Assembly (NCBI RefSeq): GCF_900230225.1
Contig: NZ_OCNH01000003.1
Span: forward strand, 1 to 64,000
DNA from: Spirosoma fluviale
Lineage (GTDB): Bacteria; Bacteroidota; Bacteroidia; Cytophagales; Spirosomataceae
DNA length: 64,000 bases
Reading direction: 5' to 3'
The notes beneath the pieces are model-generated. The model did no database searches. It had not been told where the DNA came from and was given only the letters and a program-made list of their open reading frames with translations. Shown piece after piece: positions 28,530 through 37,270 of the stretch. A program made the translations under genes and the position numbers. Positions within the stretch are counted from its first letter, which is position 1; each line of letters opens with the position of its first letter.

Positions 28530-29702
28530 TTAAATGATTGTCCCCGTAACCTCGCCAAGATCTATGCGAATGCCCTTGTGAAAACCGTGTCCCTGCAAGG
28601 TTACCGTATCGCCATTGACCAGAAAGGTACGGGCGGTTGTGTGGGATAAATGAAGGGGACGCTCGCCGTTCCAGCTTAGTTCGAGCAGCGAGCCGTAACT
28701 GCCGGGTGTGTCGCCGGAAATGGTGCCGGTGGCCAGCAGGTCGCCAACGCGCAGGTTACAGCCGCCAACCGTGTGGTGCGCAATCAACTGGGCGAAGCTC
28801 CAGTAGAGGTATTTGGTATTGGAACGGGCAATGCAGACGGTCTCACCATCGGCAGCTTGCAGCCACACGGCCAGTTCAAGATCGAAATGGCCCGGCGCAG
28901 AGGTTTGCAGATAGGGCAGGGGCGTGGGGTCCTGCGGCATGCCCGCCACCCGAAACGGCTCCAGATCATCGAACGGTAACACCCAGGCCGCCAGGCTAGA
29001 CGCAAAGTTTTTCCCCAGAAACGGCCCCAACGGCTGGTATTCCCACCGCTGAATATCCCGCGCCGACCAGTCGTTGAACAGCGCAACCCCAAAAATATAG
29101 TCTTCCGCTTCTTCCATAGGAATGGGTTCGCCCAGCGGGTTTTCTTTACCGATGATGAGCGCCAGTTCCAGTTCAAAATCCAGCGCTTTCGACGGACCAA
29201 AGGTTAACCGATTGTCATCCATAAACTGGCCGCTCGGTCGGCGGACGGGCGTGCCGGAAACCACAATCGACGACGCCCGGCCATGGTAGCCTACAGGAAG
29301 CTGTTTGTAATTAGACAGCAGCGGGTCGCCCTGTGGCCGGAATATGCGCCCCACATTTTCGGCATGGTGAATACCCGCGTAGAAATCGGTGTAATCGCCA
29401 ATCCGAACGGGCAAGTGCAGTGTCACCCGCGATTCATGAATAAAAACCTGATCGTGAACATCGGCCAGCGCAGCGGTGTCATTGTCGAGTAGCTCGTTCA
29501 GTCGTTGTCGGATGGCGCGGTGAGCCGGTTTACCGAGGGCGATAAAGTCGTTCAGCGCCGGTTGGGCAAATACGGTGGGGTCGATGGATAGATCATCGAA
29601 ATAACCTAGCAAACTCACCACTTCGAGGTCGAGAACGAGGTCTTTGTATTGGATACCCACGCGGGGGCTGGCGATGTCGTAACTGAAAATGCCGTAAAGC
29701 AT
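28530..29702 (-). CDS. fahA: Fumarylacetoacetase
   Basis: 390 residues from the ATG at 29700-29702; a longer open frame overlaps the divergent gene and its leader and is rejected. An N-terminal SH3-like domain is followed by the catalytic domain with ESRVTLHLPVRIGDYTDFYA, YHGRASSIVVSGTPVRRPSG, and FNDWSARDIQRWEYQPLGPF, plus ELALIIGKENPLGEPI for the metal-binding glutamates. It hydrolyses fumarylacetoacetate to fumarate and acetoacetate, the last step of tyrosine breakdown. It is separated from the hpd/hmgA genes by a plus-strand gene, so it is a separate transcript. Confidence 0.95.
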   Translation of the reverse strand: MLYGIFSYDIASPRVGIQYKDLVLDLEVVSLLGYFDDLSIDPTVFAQPALNDFIALGKPAHRAIRQRLNELLDNDTAALADVHDQVFIHESRVTLHLPVRIGDYTDFYAGIHHAENVGRIFRPQGDPLLSNYKQLPVGYHGRASSIVVSGTPVRRPSGQFMDDNRLTFGPSKALDFELELALIIGKENPLGEPIPMEEAEDYIFGVALFNDWSARDIQRWEYQPLGPFLGKNFASSLAAWVLPFDDLEPFRVAGMPQDPTPLPYLQTSAPGHFDLELAVWLQAADGETVCIARSNTKYLYWSFAQLIAHHTVGGCNLRVGDLLATGTISGDTPGSYGSLLELSWNGERPLHLSHTTARTFLVNGDTVTLQGHGFHKGIRIDLGEVTGTII

Positions 29703-29844
29703 AAGGGTTGAAACGGTTGGCGTTGGATTAGTACAAAAGTAAAGGAATTCCCCCGGAGCTACCCCAAACCGAAAGCCATACAATCCGATAGATTCCCGGC
29801 TTGAGTCTCTTTGTAGAGTAGCACTTGTATAGCCCCTTGCCTTC

Positions 29845-32184
29845 ATGAAAAACCGAATTCTGCTCTTTCTGTCTCTCACTACATCAACGATCACGGCCCA
29901 AACTCGCCTGTTCGTTTCGCCGTCGGGCCGTGATACCAATCCGGGCACGTTGACCCGACCGCTGGCAACGGTGCAGAAAGCCCTTGAAAAGGTGAAAGAG
30001 ACTCCCGCCGACAGGGTTCAGATTCTACTGCGGGGAGGGATGTACTTTCTGCCCGCAACCCTGCACATCGATCCGCAAATTACCCAGGGGAAGGCATTGC
30101 TGATCGGTGCTTATCAGGCAGAGCGGGTGCAGGTGAGCGGAGGTAGGCCGGTGCGGGCAAATTGGCAAAAAGGTACCGGAAACGTATGGACGGCCGATGT
30201 GGCAGGCCCGGCTTTTGAGCAGCTTTTTATCAATGGCAAAAAACAGATTCTGGCCCGCTACCCGAACTACGACGCCAGGGCCCGCGTGTTCAACGGAACA
30301 GCCGCCGACGCTATCAGCGAAGCGCGTATCAGCCGGTGGCAGGCTCCAGCGGGTGGGTACGTCCACGCCCTGCACCGGGGCGAATGGGGCGATTTTCACT
30401 ACCGGATTACGGGTAAAAAAACGAATGAGGTGACGATGGAAGGCGGCTGGCAAAATAATCGACCGGCTCCCATGCACCCCAAAGAGCGTTTTGTCGAAAA
30501 CATCGCCGAAGAACTCGACGCGCCCGGCGAATGGTTTTACGATAAAACTACCCACAAACTATCCCTGATTCCGGCGCCCGGCGTCGATCTGACGACCGCG
30601 ACCGTCGAAGTGTCGCGGTTGAAAGGTCTGGTCGAACTGGTTGGTGAGGCAAAAACTCCTCTCAAACATGTACGGATTCAGGGCATCCGGTTCGTCAACG
30701 CCGAGCGTACGTTCATGGAGCCTTACGAGCCATTACTGCGGGGCGACTGGATGATTTACCGGGGTGGGGCCGTTTTTCTGGAGAACACGGAAAACTGCCG
30801 AATCGACAACTGCGAATTTACTGATTTGGGCGGCAACGCCGTTTTTATCAGCCGCTATAACCGAAACGCGGTGATCAAAGGGGCACACATGCACCATATC
30901 GGAGCGAGCGCCATCTGCTTCGTGGGCGATTCGTCGGCGGTGCGCTCACCGGCATTCCGGTACGAATTGTTCGTGCCGTACGCGAAACTGGATAAGCAGC
31001 CGGGGCCGAAAAATGAGGCCTATCCGGCGCAGTGTGTAGCCGAAGACAACCTGATTCACCACATCGGGCAACTCGAAAAGCAATCGGCGGGGGTTCAGAT
31101 TTCGATGGCTTCGGGCATCGTTGTGCGGCATAACTCCATTTATCAGGTGCCACGCGCCGGTATCAACATCAACGACGGAACCTGGGGCGGTCACCTGCTC
31201 GAATTCAACGATGTGTTCGATACCGTTCTCGAAACAGGCGATCATGGGGCGTTCAACTCCTGGGGCCGCGACCGCTTCTGGCATCCGAACCGGGGCACAA
31301 TGGACAGTGTGGCGGTCGCTCATCCCGAACTGATCCTGCTCGATGCCCAGGCCCCGGTCATTATCCGAAACAACCGGTTTCGGTGCGACCACGGCTGGGA
31401 TGTTGACCTGGACGATGGCAGCAGTAATTACCACATTTACAACAACGTTTTCCTGAACGGCGGTCTCAAGTTTCGGGAGGGGTTTCAGCGCGTAGCCGAG
31501 AACAATATTCTGATTAATAACTCCTTCCACCCACACGTCTGGTTTGCCACCAGTGGTGATGTGTTCCGTCGGAATATTGTCATGCGGTCTTACGCGCCCA
31601 TCGGTATTACCCAATGGGGAAAAGAGCTTGATGCCAACCTGTTCCCCGATGCGGCAGCGTTGCAGAAAGCGCAGAAGAACGGCACTGATGCCCACAGCCT
31701 CTTTGGCGATCCCCATTTCGTGAATGCCGCAACGGGCGATTATCGCGTTAAAGACGATAGTCCGGCGAAGAAAACAGGGTTTCAGAATTTCCTCATGAAT
31801 CAGTTTGGGGTACAAACGCCCGCCTTACGCGCCCTTGCCGAAACCCCTAAACTGCCTGTGCTTCTCAATGCCCAACTGGAAAACAGCGTTCAGGAACTGG
31901 TTTGGCTGGGTACTTCCCTCCGAAACGTACACGGTCTGGGCGACCGCTCGGCTTTCGGGCTTCCCGACGAAAAGGGTGTAATCGTGGTCGATATTCCCGC
32001 AGCCAGCAAACTGGCGCAGTCGGGTCTGAAAAAAGGGGACGTCATCCGAACGGCCAATGATGAAGAGGTGCCAACCATCGGGAAGCTGATTGCCATACAG
32101 CAGGGAGTCAACTGGACAGGCCGAATGGACGTAACGGTCATTCGGAATCAGCAAATAACGAAGTTGACCTTGCCGCTGAAATAG
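29845..32184 (+). CDS. Secreted right-handed beta-helix protein with C-terminal PDZ domain
   Basis: 779 residues. Signal peptide (LLFLSLTTSTITAQT), then RLFVSPSGRDTNPGTLTRPL, the common N-terminus of beta-helix polysaccharide-acting proteins. The beta-helix body runs to about residue 640 (NCRIDNCEFTDLGGNAVFIS, GIVVRHNSIYQVPRAGINI). The last about 80 residues form a PDZ domain (VVDIPAASKLAQSGLKKGDV, IRTANDEEVPTIGKL). Likely acts on a polysaccharide outside the cell, the PDZ possibly contacting a protein partner. No T9SS tail is seen. It interrupts the tyrosine cluster on the opposite strand. Confidence 0.85.
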   Translation: MKNRILLFLSLTTSTITAQTRLFVSPSGRDTNPGTLTRPLATVQKALEKVKETPADRVQILLRGGMYFLPATLHIDPQITQGKALLIGAYQAERVQVSGGRPVRANWQKGTGNVWTADVAGPAFEQLFINGKKQILARYPNYDARARVFNGTAADAISEARISRWQAPAGGYVHALHRGEWGDFHYRITGKKTNEVTMEGGWQNNRPAPMHPKERFVENIAEELDAPGEWFYDKTTHKLSLIPAPGVDLTTATVEVSRLKGLVELVGEAKTPLKHVRIQGIRFVNAERTFMEPYEPLLRGDWMIYRGGAVFLENTENCRIDNCEFTDLGGNAVFISRYNRNAVIKGAHMHHIGASAICFVGDSSAVRSPAFRYELFVPYAKLDKQPGPKNEAYPAQCVAEDNLIHHIGQLEKQSAGVQISMASGIVVRHNSIYQVPRAGININDGTWGGHLLEFNDVFDTVLETGDHGAFNSWGRDRFWHPNRGTMDSVAVAHPELILLDAQAPVIIRNNRFRCDHGWDVDLDDGSSNYHIYNNVFLNGGLKFREGFQRVAENNILINNSFHPHVWFATSGDVFRRNIVMRSYAPIGITQWGKELDANLFPDAAALQKAQKNGTDAHSLFGDPHFVNAATGDYRVKDDSPAKKTGFQNFLMNQFGVQTPALRALAETPKLPVLLNAQLENSVQELVWLGTSLRNVHGLGDRSAFGLPDEKGVIVVDIPAASKLAQSGLKKGDVIRTANDEEVPTIGKLIAIQQGVNWTGRMDVTVIRNQQITKLTLPLK

Positions 32185-32229
32185 TAAGTGAGTGCGAAGC
32201 TGGCGTGGCCCGCGCCAGCTTCGCACCAC

Positions 32230-32667
32230 TCACTCACTGATATTACTATAAATGGAGTCCATAATTCGCACAAAGTGCTGATAATCCTCGTCGCTGAGGT
32301 CCCCCCAGCCTTTGCGTCGCATGGCCGATACAACGGGCAGTACTTCGTGGTATTTCGCTTCACCGGCTTCGGTCAGGTACACCAGAAACTTCCGCCGGTC
32401 GGTGTCCGCCATGCGCCGTTCTGTGAGGCCTTTCTGGCTAAGCAGGTCGATGATGCGGGTGACGGTTGGCGCGTCTTTCGTGGTCATCTCCGAAATCGTG
32501 TTCTGACTGATACCCGGATTTCGGAAAAGGTGGTCGATGATTACCCACTGGTCAACGGTGAGTTCGAACCCCGCATCGGTAAACTGCTTTTGCAGGGCAT
32601 TCCGGATCTTCTTGATTGTGGTGTCAATCTTAAAAAAATAAGCACGCGTATCGGATGGATGCGTCAT
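32230..32667 (-). CDS. MarR family transcriptional regulator
   Basis: 145 residues with a winged helix-turn-helix: LTVDQWVIIDHLFRNPGISQ, NTISEMTTKDAPTVTRIIDL (recognition helix) and the wing GLTERRMADTDRRKFLVYLT with its DxR motif. MarR proteins bind palindromes as dimers and release on small-molecule binding. It is 120 bp downstream of phhA on the same strand, so it may belong to the hmgA-hpd-phhA transcript; a MarR-like palindrome upstream of hmgA is a candidate target. Confidence 0.92.
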   Translation of the reverse strand: MTHPSDTRAYFFKIDTTIKKIRNALQKQFTDAGFELTVDQWVIIDHLFRNPGISQNTISEMTTKDAPTVTRIIDLLSQKGLTERRMADTDRRKFLVYLTEAGEAKYHEVLPVVSAMRRKGWGDLSDEDYQHFVRIMDSIYSNISE

Positions 32668-32701
32668 TCGCTGAAGTCAAGTTTCGTCAGTTCTATTCAG
32701 G

Positions 32702-32753
32702 CTGGTCAGAACGTATTGGCCGAAGTTTATTTCGACTTTCGGTTTCTGACCAG
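32702..32753. repeat. Inverted repeat downstream of phhA
   Basis: CTGGTCAGAA (32702-32711) and TTCTGACCAG (32744-32753) are exact complements; the loop contains a second imperfect pair (GGCCGAAG with CTTTCGG). It lies between phhA and marR. There is no thymidine tract, so a terminator is uncertain; an operator or processing stem is as likely. Confidence 0.6.
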
Positions 32754-32787
32754 ATCGTATATACCCGCCAATAAATGACAAATGTAA

Positions 32788-33510
32788 TCAACTAACCAAT
32801 AAGCTTTCCAGCGTCTCCTCAATCTGGGATACGGACCGGTACAGTTGCTTGTACGACTCGATCACGAAATACTGCTCCTGGTAATGGTCGATGATATACG
32901 GCGTTTGGAGCAAGGTCGCCACATCGTACGGGACACGTTTCGGAACCTCACTGTACAAACTGTAGGTTGTTTCCCCCACCGACGATAGTATGCCCCCGCC
33001 GTAAATCCGTAGTTGACTGCCTTCCTGAATCAGACCAAACTCCACGGTGTACCAGTACAGTCGCGAAATCATGGCAATGGCTTCTTCGCTATCAATATGC
33101 TCCAGCGCAATCCGGCTCAGCGATGCCAGGAAATCGCAAAATGCCTGATTGGACAACATTGGCACATGCCCGAAGGTATCATGAAACATATCCGGTTCGG
33201 GCAGGTACTCCAGTTGGTCGCGCCGACGCAGCCAGGTCGTTGCCGGAAAATTCCGGTTGGCCATCAACCCGAAAAACTCCCGGTTGGGAATAAGTCCCTC
33301 CACAGCCTCGACCCGCCAGCCCGTAAGCCGTTTCAGATTCGGGTTCAGGTCCCGTTCAAAATCCGGGATGCGGTCGGCCCGAAAGCCCGTTGCCTGGATG
33401 CCGTCGAGGTAATCCTGACTGGCTTTTCCCGGCAGCTGCGCCAGTTGCCGCTCGAACAGAAGCCGCCAAACGGCCTGATCGTCGGGGGTGTATTTGGTGT
33501 ATGTCTGCAT
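32788..33510 (-). CDS. phhA: Phenylalanine 4-monooxygenase
   Basis: 240 residues from MQTYTKYTPDDQAVWRLLFE. The frame is open upstream, but that part is repeat sequence, so the ATG at 33508-33510 is chosen. The catalytic domain shows PDMFHDTFGHVPML (the two iron-binding histidines) and RLYWYTVEFGL (the glutamate ligand). The short bacterial form lacks the regulatory and tetramerisation domains. It converts phenylalanine to tyrosine with a pterin cofactor, feeding the hpd/hmgA/fahA pathway. Confidence 0.95.
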   Translation of the reverse strand: MQTYTKYTPDDQAVWRLLFERQLAQLPGKASQDYLDGIQATGFRADRIPDFERDLNPNLKRLTGWRVEAVEGLIPNREFFGLMANRNFPATTWLRRRDQLEYLPEPDMFHDTFGHVPMLSNQAFCDFLASLSRIALEHIDSEEAIAMISRLYWYTVEFGLIQEGSQLRIYGGGILSSVGETTYSLYSEVPKRVPYDVATLLQTPYIIDHYQEQYFVIESYKQLYRSVSQIEETLESLLVS

Positions 33511-33529
33511 AATGAATGTCTGAATGATA

Positions 33530-33591
33530 GAATGCCTGAATGATAGAATAAATGCCATAAACCATTCACTCATCCTATCATTCAGGCATTC
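33530..33591. repeat. 17-bp perfect inverted repeat between phhA and hpd
   Basis: GAATGCCTGAATGATAG (33530-33546) pairs exactly with CTATCATTCAGGCATTC (33575-33591), 28-base loop. The left arm also lies in two tandem copies of CTGAATGATAGAAT (33520-33533, 33537-33550). It sits just after the hpd stop codon and before phhA. It could moderate read-through between the two genes. Confidence 0.8.
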
Positions 33592-33598
33592 CTGATTA

Positions 33599-34732
33599 TC
33601 AAAGTGTTCTCCGCAGTTCCTGTTCGCGTTCGATGGCTTCGAACAGGGCTTTGAAATTGCCTTTCCCGAACGAACGGGCTCCTTTGCGCTGAATAATCTC
33701 AAGGAAAAGCGTTGGGCGCGGGCAGATGGGCTTGGTGAAAATCTGGAGCAGATACCCTTCATCGTCCCGGTCGACCAGAATACCCAGCGGGCGCAGCGTG
33801 TCTATTTCTTCGTCGATTTTTCCGATGCGTTCGGCGAGGTGTTCGTAATAGGTTTCGGGTACGGTCAGGAATTCGACGCCCCGATCGCGGAGGGCCAGAA
33901 CGGTTTCCACGATGTTGTCCGTAGCCACGGCAATGTGCTGAATGCCGGGACCACCGTAGAAATCCAGATACTCCTCAATCTGTGACTTCTTTTTGCCCTC
34001 GGCCGGTTCGTTGATGGGGAATTTCACCCGGCCATTTCCGTTGCTCATGACTTTGCTCATCAGCGCCGTATAATCGGTAGAAATGTCCTTGTCATCGAAG
34101 GAAACAAGCTGTTGAAAACTCATTACATCGTGGTAAAACGTCATCCACTGGTTCATTTCGTGCCAGCCGACATTACCCACCATATGGTCTACGTATTTCA
34201 GTCCGGCATCGGCTGGCCGGTAAGTCGGGTTCCAGGGTTGATAGCCGGGTAGAAACACACCGGTATAGTCGTTCCGCTCCACAAATACATGCACCGTGTC
34301 GCCGTAAGTGTGAATGCCCGACCGGACAACATAGCCGGTATCGTCCTGCTCGCGGGTCGGTTCCATAAAAGGTTTTGCGCCCCGCTTTGTTGTCTCCTCA
34401 AACGCCTTGCGGGCATCGTCTACCCACAGCGCCACCACCCGAACACCATCGCCATGCTGGTCGATGTGGCGGCCGATGGCCGAATCGCCATGCAGGGGAG
34501 AGGTGAGCACCAGTCTGATTTTACCCTGTTGCACCACATACGATTCCCGGTCGCGCAGACCCGTTGCCAGTCCGGCATGAGCCACAGGTTGAAAGCCAAA
34601 GGCCGTCTGGAAATAATGCGCCGACTGCCGGGCGTTACCCACGTATAATTCAAGGTAATCCGTTCCGTTGAGCGGCAGAAAATCCTCAGTGGAGGGTTCT
34701 ATTATGGGTTGGATTAGTTCAAGTGTTTCCAT
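33599..34732 (-). CDS. hpd: 4-hydroxyphenylpyruvate dioxygenase
   Basis: 377 residues from METLELIQPIIEPSTEDFLP; the frame upstream reads through a tandem repeat and is excluded. Two VOC modules are seen: the first with DYLELYVGNARQSAHYFQTA, the second with KYVDHMVGNV (first iron His) and IQHIAVATDN (second His). The C-terminal FLEIIQRKGARSFGKGNFKA carries the glutamate ligand. It turns 4-hydroxyphenylpyruvate into homogentisate. 55 bp separate it from hmgA. Confidence 0.96.
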   Translation of the reverse strand: METLELIQPIIEPSTEDFLPLNGTDYLELYVGNARQSAHYFQTAFGFQPVAHAGLATGLRDRESYVVQQGKIRLVLTSPLHGDSAIGRHIDQHGDGVRVVALWVDDARKAFEETTKRGAKPFMEPTREQDDTGYVVRSGIHTYGDTVHVFVERNDYTGVFLPGYQPWNPTYRPADAGLKYVDHMVGNVGWHEMNQWMTFYHDVMSFQQLVSFDDKDISTDYTALMSKVMSNGNGRVKFPINEPAEGKKKSQIEEYLDFYGGPGIQHIAVATDNIVETVLALRDRGVEFLTVPETYYEHLAERIGKIDEEIDTLRPLGILVDRDDEGYLLQIFTKPICPRPTLFLEIIQRKGARSFGKGNFKALFEAIEREQELRRTL

Positions 34733-34735
34733 GAT

Positions 34736-34792
34736 TTGTTGATGTTGTGATTGTTGATGTTGTGTAGAGACGCAATCCTTTGCGTCTCTACA
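34736..34792. repeat. Tandem 15-mer plus 13-bp hairpin at the hmgA stop
   Basis: TTGTTGATGTTGTGA occurs twice in a row at 34736-34764 (second copy lacks the last base). Next to it is a perfect 13-bp stem, TGTAGAGACGCAA (34763-34775) with TTGCGTCTCTACA (34780-34792), 4-base loop TCCT; its right arm covers the hmgA stop codon (34788-34790). Stems of this GTAGAGACGC type recur in several bacterial phyla as dispersed repeats (from memory). Confidence 0.75.
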
Positions 34793-35984
34793 TGATCCAC
34801 GATTTGTAGTATTTTCCGTCATCCAGCGCCACGGCCTGTTCCGTCAGCATGAGCGGGCGGAAGGTGTCGACCATAACGGCGTATTCCTGGGTTTCTTTCT
34901 TGCCGATGCTTCGCTCCATCGCACCGGGGGCAGGGCCGTGGGGCGTACCGCCGGGGTGCAGGGTGATGTGGCCGGGCGCAATGTCGTTGCGGCTCATAAA
35001 ATCGCCATCGACGTAATAGATTACCTCGTCGGAGTCGATGTTCGAGTGGTTGTAGGGAGCCGGAATCGACTTGGGGTGGTAATCGTACAGGCGCGGAACA
35101 AACGAGCAAACCACGAAGGATTCGGTCTGGAAAGTCTGATGCACCGGTGGCGGCTGATGCACCCGACCCGTTATGGGCTCGAAGTTGAAGATTGAAAAAC
35201 CATACGGGTAGTTGTAGCCATCCCAGCCAACCACATCGAACGGATGTGAGGCATAGACCAGCGAGTGCAGGGCACCCTGTTTTTTGATCTTCATCAGAAA
35301 ATCACCGGCCTTGTCGTGCGTTTCGAGTGCACCCGGCCTGATGATGTCCCGTTCGCAAAAAGGCGCATGTTCCAGCAGTTGCCCAAACTGATTCCGGTAG
35401 CGTTTGGGCGTGTAAATGGGCGAATGCGATTCGACGTAGAGCAGCCGGTTGTCGGCCGTGTCGAATTCGATCTGGTAAATCACCCCACGCGGAATAACCA
35501 GATAGTCACCGTACTGAAACGGGATCGTTCCAAACAGCGTCCTCAGTTTCCCCGTGCCCCGGTGGATGAACAGCATCTCGTCGGAATCGGCATTTTTGTA
35601 GAAATAGGTCGTTAGCGATTGGCGGGGAGCTGCCAGTCCAAACGTGAGGTCGTTATTGACCAGCAGCGGAACCCGGCTATCCAGAAAGTCATCGGCAGGT
35701 GCTACCCCAAAGCCGAGTAATTTCCGCGACAGCATGTTTTTTTGTACGGCCAGTTTAGGGGTCATATCGACGCTTTCCAGCACTTCCCGCACCATCGTTG
35801 GCCGGTGAACATGGTAGAGCAGCGACGACATCCCTTCGAAGCCGATGGTACCGAACAACTGTTCGTAGTAAAACGGGCCGTCGCCAAAGGGAGAGGGTGC
35901 ACTCTCCGAACCCGAACCGGCGGATCTGGCAAACTGCGTGTGTCGTTTGGGTGGAATAGAGCCGAGTGTGTGGTAAAAAGGCAT
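34788..35984 (-). CDS. hmgA: Homogentisate 1,2-dioxygenase
   Basis: 398 residues from MPFYHTLGSIPPKRHTQFAR (ATG at 35982-35984; an upstream in-frame TTG is disfavoured). Cupin fold: MLFIHRGTGKLRTLFGTIPF, GDYLVIPRGVIYQIEF and the iron site in SNIDSDEVIYYVDGDFM (glutamate) and HPGGTPHGPAPGAMERS (histidine). It opens the ring of homogentisate to maleylacetoacetate. First gene of the minus-strand hmgA-hpd-phhA order. Maleylacetoacetate isomerase, needed before fahA, is not in this window. Confidence 0.95.
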   Translation of the reverse strand: MPFYHTLGSIPPKRHTQFARSAGSGSESAPSPFGDGPFYYEQLFGTIGFEGMSSLLYHVHRPTMVREVLESVDMTPKLAVQKNMLSRKLLGFGVAPADDFLDSRVPLLVNNDLTFGLAAPRQSLTTYFYKNADSDEMLFIHRGTGKLRTLFGTIPFQYGDYLVIPRGVIYQIEFDTADNRLLYVESHSPIYTPKRYRNQFGQLLEHAPFCERDIIRPGALETHDKAGDFLMKIKKQGALHSLVYASHPFDVVGWDGYNYPYGFSIFNFEPITGRVHQPPPVHQTFQTESFVVCSFVPRLYDYHPKSIPAPYNHSNIDSDEVIYYVDGDFMSRNDIAPGHITLHPGGTPHGPAPGAMERSIGKKETQEYAVMVDTFRPLMLTEQAVALDDGKYYKSWIM

Positions 35985-36059
35985 AGTGTCGGTCAGTTTT
36001 TCCGGCGAATCCACGCACAAAAGGTCCGCTGGAAGTCAAGTTATAGCGCTACGTTTAAT

Positions 36060-36120
36060 TAGTTGTTAAGGCAACTATTGTTTAGCATACAATTATAACG
36101 ACAACTATTGAAAATTGTAT
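36060..36120. promoter_or_regulatory. Candidate MarR-type operator between hmgA and nucleotidyltransferase
   Basis: TAGTTG (36060-36065) and CAACTA (36072-36077) form a perfect palindrome with a 6-base spacer, the classic spacing for MarR dimers. A second ACAACTATTG (36101-36110) repeats the right half, and it lies between ATACAATT (36087-36094) and AATTGTAT (36113-36120). The block is about 75-135 bp upstream of hmgA and about 170-230 bp upstream of the divergent gene, so it may control either. Confidence 0.4.
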
Positions 36121-36287
36121 ATTGTTTAGATTAATTTTTATTATAAGGGACAGAATTGAGCAATAAGGCATTAACCTCACTTTAAATAGTAAAGCACAAC
36201 CCCTTTTTTTAATTTTGGGCGGGCAACTTTTGCTATACTTTGCGACCATAAACTGTTTAACGCACCGGCGAACCGGTGATAACTGAA

Positions 36288-37199
36288 ATGCAACCTACCC
36301 TTTTGATTCTGGCGGCCGGTATGGGCAGCCGTTACGGTGGTGTCAAACAACTCGACCAATTTGGGCCTAATGGCGAAACCATCATAGATTATTCACTTTT
36401 CGACGCCATCCGGGCGGGCTTCGGTAAGGTTGTTTTCATTATCCGGGAAGAACTTCGGGAAGACTTTGAGGAAGTATTCGGCAGTAAACTAGCCGGAAAA
36501 ATTGAGGTCGACTATGCCATCCAGGCCCTCGATTCGTACGTTCCAGCCGAAGTGGGGGAAGTAAGACGGACGAAGCCCTGGGGCACCGGCCATGCCATGC
36601 TTTGTGCCAAAGACCATACGCATACTCCCTTCGCGGTCATCAACGCCGACGATTTCTACGGCCTCGAAGCATTCCAGCTCATCAGCGATTTCCTGACCAC
36701 GAACACCGACGATCAGCTTCATGCAATGGTTGGTTACGAAGTGAGAAACACGTTGTCGGAGAATGGGTCGGTATCGCGGGGTGTTTGCGAAGTGGCCGAG
36801 AATGGTAATCTTCTGTCGGTTATTGAGCGGACGAAGATTTACGAGCAGGCAAACGGTGGTAATGAGAAAAAAATTGTTTTCGAAGAAGCCGACAGTCTGA
36901 CGCCCTTATCTCCCGATACACCGGTTTCGATGAATTTCTGGGGCTTTAAACCCAGCGTGTTTCCGTTGGTAGAACACCAGTTCGAGAGCTACGCGATTGC
37001 GAATATCAACTCGCCCAAAGCCGAGTTCTACATTCCCACCGTCATGACCACTCTGATTCAGACGGATACGGGTCATTGCAAAGTGTTCCGCAGTCATTCC
37101 GAATGGTTTGGCGTGACCTACCCCGACGATAAGCCGGTTGTTCAGACGGCTCTGAAACAACTGCACGACAACGGAGCCTATCCGGAAAAACTGTGGTAA
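36288..37199 (+). CDS. Sugar nucleotidyltransferase-like protein
   Basis: 303 residues from the ATG at 36288-36290 (a GTG four codons upstream is possible). LLILAAGMGSRYGGVKQL is the NTP-binding glycine-rich loop of the nucleotidyltransferase fold; PFAVINADDFYGLEAFQ supplies the magnesium aspartates. The rest resembles NDP-sugar pyrophosphorylases but lacks a beta-helix tail. Substrate unknown. It is divergent from hmgA and followed by a long palindrome. Confidence 0.82.
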   Translation: MQPTLLILAAGMGSRYGGVKQLDQFGPNGETIIDYSLFDAIRAGFGKVVFIIREELREDFEEVFGSKLAGKIEVDYAIQALDSYVPAEVGEVRRTKPWGTGHAMLCAKDHTHTPFAVINADDFYGLEAFQLISDFLTTNTDDQLHAMVGYEVRNTLSENGSVSRGVCEVAENGNLLSVIERTKIYEQANGGNEKKIVFEEADSLTPLSPDTPVSMNFWGFKPSVFPLVEHQFESYAIANINSPKAEFYIPTVMTTLIQTDTGHCKVFRSHSEWFGVTYPDDKPVVQTALKQLHDNGAYPEKLW

Positions 37200-37270
37200 T
37201 TGATTGAACACAGGGACCGTTCGTGTTGTGCATAGTTTATAACTATGCACGGGTATTATCCATAAAAAAG

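Noticed and set aside
29703..29948. N-terminal extension of fumarylacetoacetase
   Set aside because: It overlaps the divergent beta-helix start and leader; the family normally begins near MLYGIFSYD.
30946..31815. 289-codon open frame on the minus strand
   Set aside because: It is antisense to the beta-helix gene and shows no family features; a by-product of GC-rich codon use.
33511..33762. N-terminal extension of phenylalanine hydroxylase
   Set aside because: It runs over an inverted repeat and into hpd; no domain is in the extra part.
36177..36359. 60-codon minus-strand frame near the nucleotidyltransferase start
   Set aside because: It overlaps the real gene start and has no family features or clear ribosome-binding site.
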